From positions 1 through 10,114 of the forward strand of contig JAAMXP010003757.1 in the NCBI GenBank assembly GCA_019693395.1: a DNA stretch of 10,114 bases, read 5' to 3'. The DNA comes from Ettlia oleoabundans. Lineage: Eukaryota > Chlorophyta > Chlorophyceae > Chlamydomonadales. The notes below the pieces were generated by a model, which was not told the origin of the DNA, searched no databases, and saw only the letters and a list, made by a program, of their open reading frames with translations. The position numbers were made by a program, and so were the translations under genes. The stretch's first letter is position 1. The number at the start of each line of letters is the position of its first letter. Shown piece by piece: positions 1-10,114 of the stretch.

Positions 1-1078
1 ACCCAGCAGGGTCAGCACGCCGGTGTCCACAGTGGTTACCAGGCTGCTGCCGCCGGGGGCGATGGCGGGTAACGATGGTGATGGCAGCGATAAAGGCTGG
101 GAAGTAGTCCCTCGGAATCTGCAGGGCAGGGGCAAACCGGGGGAGAGAGGGGTGCAGGCGGTAAGTGTGACTGATGTTGGCACAGCTCGTGGGCAACGGG
201 AGGTGTTGGTTGCATTACAACAAACAGCCGCGTACCGCCAGCACCCAGCTGTCGATGGTGTGACTGCTGGTCTCCCCCGTTTTGGTGGATGCACGTTTGT
301 AACCCACCCCAGACCCACCTGCTCCTGCTCTCGCAGGTCGTTTCCCATCAGCCAAGCCGTCACTTCAGCGTTCAAGTTGGTAAAATCGGCAGGTGCGTAG
401 TCGCTGCGGCCGCCGCCGTGGCTGTACAGCCAGCCAGCCGTGCGCAGCAGGCGCAGCGCCTGGGTGCGTCCGGTGGCGGGAGGAGTGGCAAGGGGGGCGG
501 TGAACAAGTTGGGGGTGGCCAGTCCAGTCTCAGCCTCGGTGTTGTGGCGGGGCAGGGAGGTGAAAGCGGCAAATCCACGGCGCGGGTGGGAGGGCGGCTG
601 CAGAGGCAGAGAATCGGGAGGGACAGCAGTGGTGGGTCTGCTGGCTAGTACTGCGGTGCTGGTTGGCTGAGGCGCTGCAGCCTGCACAAGAACGACGCTC
701 CCTCAGCAGTGGTACACCCAAACCTCAGCTGCCACTCACCTCATCCTCAAACGGCATGGCACAGATGAGGGATGCCTGGATTGGGGCAGCAGGCAGGCGC
801 CAGCAGGGAGCAGATGATGGTGGCAGACGCCTGGCGCGTAGGGGGTTGCCGGGGCGGTGGCGGTCGGCAAAGCCCACAAACACTGCAGCAAGTGGTTTCG
901 GATTGCACAGGCTCAGTCGGGAGGCTGTTTTCGGGACCAGCTACCGACTTAGTTGCCATGGCCCCTCCGAGCCCGCCTCTGCGAGCCGCCGCACCACCCC
1001 GCGGCATTGTCAAACGCGTGAAGGGCATGCCGGCGTACCTTGACGGGCCTGCAGGGCTGCCATGGCGTGGGAAGACAT
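1..1078 (-). CDS. Unrecognised, probably plastid-targeted protein, 5' part (runs off left edge)
   Basis: I do not recognise the family. Proposed exons, read right to left: 1039-1078, 740-882, 319-597 and 1-96 (continuing left), with phases that join without a stop and give 186 residues. The first ATG (complement of 1076-1078) has A at -3 and follows an in-frame TGA upstream. Residues 1-55 are rich in Ala/Arg/Pro/Ser with few acids and end in ICA before an acidic MPFEDE stretch, which resembles a chloroplast transit peptide and cleavage site (inference). The body contains ALRLLRTAGWLYSHGGGRSD and a segment ending in WLMGNDLREQEQ. The acceptor of exon 3 is uncertain: 597 has a strong pyrimidine tract, while 681 is also in phase and would add 28 low-complexity residues but leave only a 58-base intron. 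Exon 4 is uncertain too, because two reading frames compete (see finding). The existence of a minus-strand gene is fairly safe; the exact model is not. Confidence 0.6.
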
Positions 1079-2089
1079 CTTCGATTTGAAGAAGTGGTTA
1101 CGTGCCGGCTGGAGGTGAAGAGGGCTGGAAATTGCTGTTCAGGATTGTGCAAACAGATACCAGGAGATTGCGGGAGAATGAATGAGCGAGCCGAAAAATT
1201 GGGCAAATCACCCACCATTCCTCTCCTTTCCACCCGCTGTGCTGCAGCTGGCGAAAGCTGCCGGCACATCGTCGGCCAGCCCCCTGCAGCCCTTCCTGCA
1301 GCAGCCCAGCATTGCCCCAGCCCCTGCTAAACCCTCAGCTGTTTTTCATTGATATTATGCAACTGACTTTTCCTTGCGCAGACTGACACATGAAGCCTGG
1401 CGGGTGGCTGGCCCCAACTGCGAAGGGGCGGTGACAGCGACCACAGCATGCCGGCCGGCAGGCTTGTCTGCTGCACACAGCGGGCCGGAGTGGCAACCCG
1501 TGCAGCAGAATTATCATTTGCACGCTTCCCAATGCCATGTGTTACAAGCTCCTGCCTGCAGCCCTGCACTACATACTTGCCAGTGTGCAGGGGCACGCAG
1601 GCCATTCCCTCTCGCAGCATGCAGCATCTGACTCACAGTCTTCTCAGCTGGTCAACATCAACCGCACATGTAATGGCAAAATACCCGTAAAACCCGAAGC
1701 GCCTGCACTACTGACAGTAAAATTGCACTGTTCACCGCAGCTGTTGGGGAAGCCTGATGATGAAGAGGAGCGGTTACAGTTGGGTGCCTGCCAAGCAATC
1801 AATCTGAGTTGCAGCAAACAAGGCGGAAGCGAGGTGAAAGTCTGCACACAAAAGGGAGTGACAGTGCCACTTACAGTAAGCAACCCGAGAGTGGAGGGCT
1901 AACACGGCTGGAAAGGGATGGGCGTGCCGAAGGCAGCTGCTAAGAAGGAATTAAATGTGTGCGGCGACGTTAGGAGGGAAACAGGAACGCAGGAGTGGCA
2001 AGCTCAGGCCACAGCTGCACAAAAACGTGTCGCAAGTGACAGACGCCTTAAGTCTGTGCAAGCATAAATATGGTGTCAAGAGTTCGGCG
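1079..2089. other. Spacer: upstream region of gene 1 and 3' UTR of the ArfGAP gene
   Basis: About 1 kb with no convincing coding exon on either strand. Open frames here are short, overlap one another on both strands, and show no domain, splice-compatible continuation or protein-like composition. Since both flanking genes are on the minus strand, the right part should be the ArfGAP 3' UTR and the left part the promoter and 5' UTR of the plastid-type gene. Sequence is more AT-rich around 1640-2070 than in the exons. I see no clear TATA box close to the gene 1 start. Confidence 0.6.
1871..1875 (-). promoter_or_regulatory. Candidate poly(A) signal TGTAA for the ArfGAP gene
   Basis: TGTAA on the minus strand, about 215 bases past the ArfGAP stop codon. 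TGTAA is the usual green-algal polyadenylation signal. A second copy lies at 1774-1778. A five-base word is expected by chance about once per kilobase, so this is suggestive only. Confidence 0.35.
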
Positions 2090-5354
<3,265 letters not shown>

Positions 5355-5682
5355 GGCAATTTACAACAATTCCAGGAGCTTGTTTGATTTACCACCTCGC
5401 TGCCTCGAGCGCTGCCGGTGAGGGGAGAATGCTCCTTGGGCGGCGAGGGGTACACTGTCCAAATGGTGGGACTTCAACCCAACGCCATAGAGCGTAGAAC
5501 ACTGCAGTGCAATCGCCGCAAACTCATTTCCCCTTCCACACTGGGCCTACGTGGCATTTGTATTCACAACCTCGCGTGACGCTGATCAGAGCCCTTAGGA
5601 CGATCGCAATTAGCTTGTTCGAGATCCTGTGCTCCTGATCCCCAATCCGAGAGCCCTGCCCTGTGTCTGGTTGAAAGCAGAA
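5355..5682. promoter_or_regulatory. Divergent promoter region between the ArfGAP and SUMO-like-domain genes
   Basis: These 328 bases separate two genes transcribed away from each other, so they must hold both 5' UTRs and both promoters unless one starts inside the other gene. No exon-like frame is seen. The sequence next to the ArfGAP ATG is AT-rich (5357-5391), and both genes have G at -3. I see no canonical TATA box within the expected distance of either start. The regulatory role follows from gene arrangement, not from a recognised motif. Confidence 0.6.
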
Positions 5683-7348
5683 ATGGACGACTTGTGGGGC
5701 TATGGCGGGGACGAACCCGAGCCAGACCACTTTAGCGACAGCAGCGGCGGTGGGTTGCTGTTGGAGCAGCTTTCAACTCGCCGTGGGGCGCCACCTTCCG
5801 CCACCCCCGTCACCTGTCACTCAACTATGCTGCTGCCATGCTTCACTGCTGCTGCCGTTACAGACCAACGTCGACCAGTGCGGTCGGATTCAGAGGAGGG
5901 CGACTTGATGCCAAAGAACAAACGACGCAAGCTGAAGCAGCTGGGGTGCGGTGCGGGCGCCAGCGGGCGGCGCAACCGAAAAGGCGGCGGCGGCAGCGGT
6001 GGCAGCGGGGCATCCGGGGCCCAGGCTGTTGCTGGTGTTGAGGTGTTGGACCTGGCAAGTGACGACGACAGCGATAAGCAGCTACTACGGGAAGCTGCCC
6101 GCGGCGGCGGCTCACGCAGCACGGCAACCAGCCTGGCAGCAGCGGCTTTGGCTGCGGCCCCACGGGGCGGCAGCAAGGGTGCACAGCGAGCAGCAGCAGC
6201 GCCGCTGGATCCCCGCAGTGCGGCGCTGCTACAGCAGGCTCAAGACCTGCAGCAGCTCCTTAGCAAGGTAGCAGAGGAAGAGGCGCTTCCAGAGGACGAC
6301 AGCGAGACCTTAGGTGGGTGCTGCGTTGAAAGACGGTGCGAGTCGGTTGGTGAGAATGCTGTGTTGTTGTATGGGTGCTGTAGATCCTGCGTGGCTACTG
6401 GGTGGCTACTGGGTGCTGATACCATTTGTAGCAGGCCCCGAGTTGAGCCCTCAACTTGCAACATGCTCCCAAGGTTGCACTATAGACTGCGGGGGTGGCA
6501 TTCCAGACTGCATATTGCAACGTGAGGTGACAGCCCCCCAGAGTGCAGCACTTGCTGCTCGGCACTCCCCCCATGCAGAGCCCAGCCCGGTGGTGGTGCG
6601 AAGAGGAACAGCAGCAGCGCTTGCCAGGCAGCAGGGCCAAAGGCAGCAGCAGCCGAGAGGCGGGACCCACTTTGAGCTCGACCTAACTGGCGAGGGCAGC
6701 TGCGACGGCACAGTGGGCTCATTAGTAGCTGCAGGCAGCGAGGAGGGCGGGTTGCTATCTGATGCCGCAGCAGGCACACCGCCCGCGGCGCCGGCAGCAG
6801 CAGCACCAGCAGCAGAGGATAAAATAGAGCTTAAGCTGCGCAGCGCGCATTACGGGGACAAGGTGATGCGCATGCACAAGGGCGACCCTTTCAGCAAGCT
6901 GTTTGAGGCCTACAGGTGAGAGCCCGCTGGTCTCCTTGCCACAGGGGCGACAGATCGTAATGGTCGTGAACTGAAACTGTGCTTGTTCTTTGTATTCCAA
7001 GTTTCAAACTGCAGGGGCAGCCGCATGCCACCCCTTGATTGTGACTGGCTGTCTGTCAATGCTCCACGCTGCTACCGTGCTACGCGACACTCAGCACCCA
7101 GCTCAATGTCCGCACTGTGCAGCGCAGCACCTAAGTCTCCACCTTAATAAAGCTGGGCCTTACACGAACCTTATTCATGTGCACCCGCCTTTCCCCCCTG
7201 CCGCAGGCAGTGGGCCGTCCAGCAGCAGCACCTGCTGTCTGCCGACGCGCCGCTGCGCTTTGTGTTTGATGGTGATCAGGTGCAGCCCGGGGAGACGCCA
7301 GAGGGGCTGGATCTGGAGGGAGGGGAGTGCATAGACGTCCACTACTGA
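5683..7348 (+). CDS. Rad60/Esc2/NIP45-family protein with C-terminal SUMO-like domain, 4 exons
   Basis: Exons 5683-5749, 5864-6313, 6534-6915 and 7207-7348 join in phase and give 346 residues ending in TGA. The start is the first in-frame ATG (G at -3 and +4). The N-terminus is acidic (MDDLWGYGGDEPEPDHF). Residues 40-47 (KNKRRKLK) form a likely nuclear localisation signal. Residues 81-86 (VEVLDL) before DDDSD, and 219-223 (FELDL), look like SUMO-interacting motifs. After Ala/Gln-rich linkers, residues ~268-346 form a ubiquitin fold of the Rad60-SLD type: KIELKLRSAHYGDKV, then the FSKLFEAYR helix, LRFVFDGDQV, TPEGLDLEGGECIDV. Proteins with this layout (yeast Esc2, fission yeast Rad60, mammalian NIP45, a plant homologue) act in the nucleus with the SUMO conjugation machinery in genome maintenance. 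The protein ends in HY, not di-Gly, so the domain should act as a built-in SUMO mimic and not be conjugated. Only one such domain is present, whereas the fungal and animal proteins have two. Intron 1 (114 bases) lacks stops and is a multiple of three. Confidence 0.88.
6391..6412. repeat. Two tandem copies of an 11-base unit in intron 2
   Basis: The unit GTGGCTACTGG occurs twice back to back inside intron 2 (6314-6533) of the SUMO-like-domain gene. It is most likely replication slippage, and no function is suggested. Confidence 0.6.
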
Positions 7349-8083
7349 ACACAAACGCCGCCGACTCGTGCCGCTGTTGTCTGCTGTGCCCCTGGACACG
7401 TGGGGCACCAGGCTTCTTTTGTTCTTTTACCGAGGCACCTGGGTTCCACGCCACATGGGATGGATGAAGGTCCGGTCGCGTCAACCGCCTATTACTCTGC
7501 GTGTTGTGACACCCGGCCATGAACGACCTTGCGCTTGCACCTGCAATTGATGACCATCGCTGCACATGATGTGTGCTCCGCTCATCTCATGCAGCTATGC
7601 CACATACCTCTTCTTGGCGCTTGATGTGTGCTACACCCGCCCCCAGTCTTGTGCCATGCACCGTGAGGCTGCGGCGGCATGTCGGGCAGCCCTGTAGGCC
7701 TCTGCTTTGGGTACTCTTCTTTCAGCACCCCTACCCAACTACCCCCTGTCCCCCGACGCCCCAATTTCAATTACCACCAACACCCACAGCGCAGGCCCTG
7801 CAGAGCTTCACGCGCATGCTCTTGACAGGTTTGTGATAAATCTTGTGTAAGTGCAATATGCATCATGAAGCAGATTGAAGGGGATACGATTAAACAGCAA
7901 GCGACACGCAGCAGTGACGCACCAACCGACTGCCAGGGAGTGGCATGTGGCTGACCAACAGCAACAAAGACAAAGGCAAACCAATGGTAATACTGAGATA
8001 CTGAGAGGTAGATAGCTGGGTACAAGGCATTGCATGCTGCACTCTTGAAAATCACTACTAGCATGCGGCATTGCATTTTGTCA
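7349..8083. other. Convergent spacer: 3' UTRs of the SUMO-like-domain gene and the channel gene
   Basis: Two genes point at each other across these 735 bases. The left part should be the 3' UTR of the plus-strand gene and the right part that of the minus-strand gene. Short frames exist on both strands but have no recognisable content. A TGTAA poly(A) candidate is present for the plus gene; for the minus gene I find no TGTAA in the spacer. The stretch 7721-7790 is C-rich with few G. An eight-base unit ATACTGAG is repeated twice at 7990-8005. Confidence 0.6.
7846..7850 (+). promoter_or_regulatory. Candidate poly(A) signal TGTAA for the SUMO-like-domain gene
   Basis: TGTAA on the plus strand about 500 bases after the stop at 7348, the only plus-strand copy in this spacer. 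This would imply a 3' UTR of about half a kilobase, common in green algae. It is unproven without transcript ends. Confidence 0.45.
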
Positions 8084-10114
8084 TCAGTCGCAGTGCCATA
8101 CAACGGCCAGCGGGCCGGCACCCGCCTCAGGGGCGTCAGGGGACACATCCACGCCCGCCAGCTCGTCATCGTCTCCCTCCTCCTCCCACCCCTCCTGCCA
8201 GCCGCTGCCATGAGAGGTGGTGCCAAAGGTCAGCACCGACCCTGTGTGGTGCGTTTCACTCTTGCCGCCCGTCAGCCCCTGCTGTGCCTGCTGCGCCTCC
8301 TTCTCCTCAGCCGCCAACTCAGCGGCCAGCTGGCGCAGCAGCTCACATAATGAGCTGCTGGCACCGCCCTTTTCCCCAGTAACGCCCTTAACGCTGCTGC
8401 CCTGGCGGCCCTGCTCCACATCGCTGCCATTTGCCATCTGCGGCGGCGGCGGCGGCAATGCTCCTGTCGGAAGCTCTACCGAGCCATCCGCCCCGGGCTT
8501 CCACTGCTGCCCCTCAGCCAGCTGCAGCCCAGCAGGAGCAGCCACTGCCGGGCTGGCAAGCTTGGGAGCAGGCGGCGGCACCTCGGGCCCGCCGCTGCCG
8601 CCGCCATTGGCACCCTCCATCAAAGCCAGCAGCTTGAGCGCCAGGTGGCGCAACAACCCCGAATGGCTCTGCCTCAGCAGCGGGTAAAGCTGGGTGCAGT
8701 CCACCCGCCACATCTGGCAGGTCGTCAGCGCCACCGCCCCGTCGTGCTGCCAAGCTGGCGCGGCGCAAGCGCCCAAAGCGTCGCGAATGGCGGGCTCCAT
8801 TGCAAACAGTTCCGCCAGCCCAAGCAAGGCGGGCCCCGCAAACACGTCGGCCTCACTGCGGGGGCGGGCCTTTATGCTAAGCCGGCCTGCAAGAGGGCAA
8901 GTAATGGGGCGGGCAGGCGGACATGCTGTTTAAAGGCGGGGTGGCACCTGTCGGCTGTGCAGCAAAGACTGCACGTTTCAACATGGCACGTTCCCCCAAC
9001 AGTCCCAAATTCATAACCAAAAAGCAGAGCGTCGTGAGGAAGGGACCAAAGCGCTTGTCCATCTTGTTTGACATGCCAGGCATGCACCCAAGAAAGCCTG
9101 ATATTGAGCTGCAACTCACCCTCGCCAAGCAGGTAAAAGCAGGGGAGGGGCTTGCCCTGCGCTTCTCCTTGATCCCCAGCTGCAGCAGGCCCCTCTGCTG
9201 GAAGTGGCGGCGGCAGGCGTTCATCGGGAGCGAGTATTATTGGCTGGGATGCGGAGGCGAGGATGAGGCAGGCTCTTTTCAGTTGCTCCCGGCGCATTCC
9301 CCTTGGCAGGAAGCCGAGCTCTTTGAGGGCTGGGAGCTGGCGCTGGGCCATCACACGCTCACGAAGCTTGGGGGGCAGCTCTTTGAGGAACTGGTAGTGG
9401 CCGTCAAAGGCTGCAGGGCACGGTGCAAAGCGGGCAGCAAGAGGCAATGACGCACCAATGACGTAGGGCAGCACAGAGCGCAGAACTGTGCGGCCCGCAG
9501 AGATTAAACTGAAACTTGGTGACAGAAACTGCGACGTTTCATGCAACGACAGCGGGGGTGGCGCGGTGAGGCGGGTTGCCAGACAACGCCCTACCTATGC
9601 AGCCCCTGCCCCAAGTTATGCTGCACAGCCCCTTCCACTCCCGTCACCAATTGCACTTCTCGACAGTCAACCTTACACACCCCAAGGAACGACCCACCCC
9701 GCTCTAACCCCAATACACTGGCATCTGCCACGCATCTCGCATCCCAACATAAGGGTCGCAGCTGTTGGTTTGAGAGGAGAAAGCATTATCGTCATCATCT
9801 GCGGCACTCACTCTGCGGCGGCCTCCAGCTAGCGGTGAAGTACTGTCGGATCCTGCGCTGCAGCTTGGAGGAAAGACCCGCCTTGTTCATGGCGTCCTCA
9901 ACCTCCTGCACAGCATGGCACAGCATGGCACAGCATGGCATGACCCAGCAGAGCACAGCGTGCGTGATGGAGTCAGGAAAGCACGGCACCGGGCACGGCA
10001 CAGCACGCAGTCGCAGCGCTGCACAGGACGCAGCGACGTGCAAAGCATGAGCGAGTAGCAGAGCATGTAGATCCTGAACCCTAATTGGCGGCTACAATCG
10101 GTCCTGGACTGGAT
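8084..10114 (-). CDS. Cation channel with C-linker and cyclic-nucleotide-binding-like domain, C-terminal part (5' end beyond window)
   Basis: Three exons, read right to left: 9812-9905, 9120-9410 and 8084-8886, joined by phase-preserving GT-AG introns and ending in TGA; 395 residues are visible. The transmembrane part would lie beyond the right edge. Exon 1 encodes EVEDAMNKAGLSSKLQRRIR followed by QYFTASWRPP, matching the start of the C-linker after S6 in HCN/CNG/KCNH channels. Exon 2 continues with FDGHYQFLKELPPKLRERVM and enters the beta-roll (LPALKELGFLPRGM, PIILAPDERL, CFYLLGEG). Exon 3 completes the roll (GRLSIKARP, FAGPALLGLAELFAM, ALTTCQMWRVDCTQLYPLL) and its C-helix near 8610-8660. 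The remaining ~175 residues are a low-complexity tail: Pro/Gly-rich, five consecutive Pro near 8440-8455, an Ala/Glu/Gln predicted helix at about 8276-8350 and an acidic WEEEGDDDE segment near 8160-8186. The usual RTA/RSA ligand signature is not visible. A non-channel CNBD protein is possible, but the C-linker favours a channel. The 401-base intron at 9411-9811 and the sequence 9906-10114 show no coding content. Confidence 0.75.
9911..9940. repeat. Three tandem copies of a 10-base unit beside a splice acceptor
   Basis: CAGCATGGCA occurs three times in a row. On the minus strand it lies just upstream of the acceptor at 9906, so the repeat forms the pyrimidine/TG-rich end of an intron in the channel gene. 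Related degenerate GCACGGCAC words follow at about 9980-10005. Confidence 0.8.

Noticed and set aside
949..1269. A 106-codon minus-strand frame upstream of gene 1 as its N-terminus
   Set aside because: Its frame differs from the ATG at 1078 that gives a phase-consistent exon, and it has no transit-peptide or domain character.
1374..1902. Overlapping plus-strand open frames in the left spacer
   Set aside because: No domains, no compatible splice partners, and equally long frames on the other strand.
7340..7348. C-terminal SUMO-like domain as a conjugatable SUMO
   Set aside because: The protein ends in DVHY without the di-glycine needed for activation and conjugation.
8217..8687. A 156-codon plus-strand open frame
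   Set aside because: It is the antisense shadow of the low-complexity tail of the channel gene, rich in Cys, Pro and Ser with no domain.
8923..9450. A 175-codon plus-strand open frame
   Set aside because: It runs antisense to the CNBD exon and an intron. The minus strand carries the recognisable C-linker and CNBD sequence with consistent splice phases.
9700..9812. Intron-encoded box C/D snoRNA (ATGATGA just after the donor on the minus strand)
   Set aside because: No CUGA box D or terminal stem at a suitable distance.
10077..10083. CCCTAA as a telomere-like repeat
   Set aside because: A single copy only; no tandem array.

Overview
The window looks like nuclear DNA of a GC-rich green alga (Chlorophyta; the class cannot be fixed from the sequence). 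Reasons: genes are split by many GT-AG introns of roughly 110-400 bases, codons favour G or C in third position, proteins carry Ala/Gly/Gln-rich linkers, the conserved domains are eukaryotic, and TGTAA (the usual green-algal poly(A) signal) occurs downstream of two genes. There is no sign of bacterial operons, mobile elements, CRISPR, tRNA or rRNA.

Layout, left to right. (1) Positions 1-1078, minus strand: 5' part of an unrecognised gene with a transit-peptide-like N-terminus; it runs off the left edge. (2) 1079-2089: spacer holding the putative promoter of gene 1 and the 3' UTR of gene 2. (3) 2090-5354, minus strand: a complete ten-exon gene for a 471-residue ArfGAP1-type Arf GTPase-activating protein (plant AGD6/AGD7 class). 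All nine exon junctions keep phase. (4) 5355-5682: a 328-base divergent promoter region. (5) 5683-7348, plus strand: a complete four-exon gene for a 346-residue Rad60/Esc2/NIP45-type protein ending in a SUMO-like domain. (6) 7349-8083: convergent spacer made of two 3' UTRs. (7) 8084 to beyond 10114, minus strand: the 3' part of a gene whose product has a C-linker and a cyclic-nucleotide-binding-like domain, as in plant/animal CNG/HCN/KCNH-type cation channels, followed by a long low-complexity tail.

The genes appear functionally unrelated (plastid protein, Golgi/COPI traffic, SUMO and genome maintenance, ion channel), as expected for ordinary nuclear gene order. I do not see a new multi-gene system. 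The points most worth checking are four Trp-x-x-Trp motifs in the ArfGAP, a phase-preserving 114-base intron in the SUMO-like gene, an apparent single-base frame switch in gene 1, and a cyclic-nucleotide pocket that seems to have lost its ligand-binding arginine.
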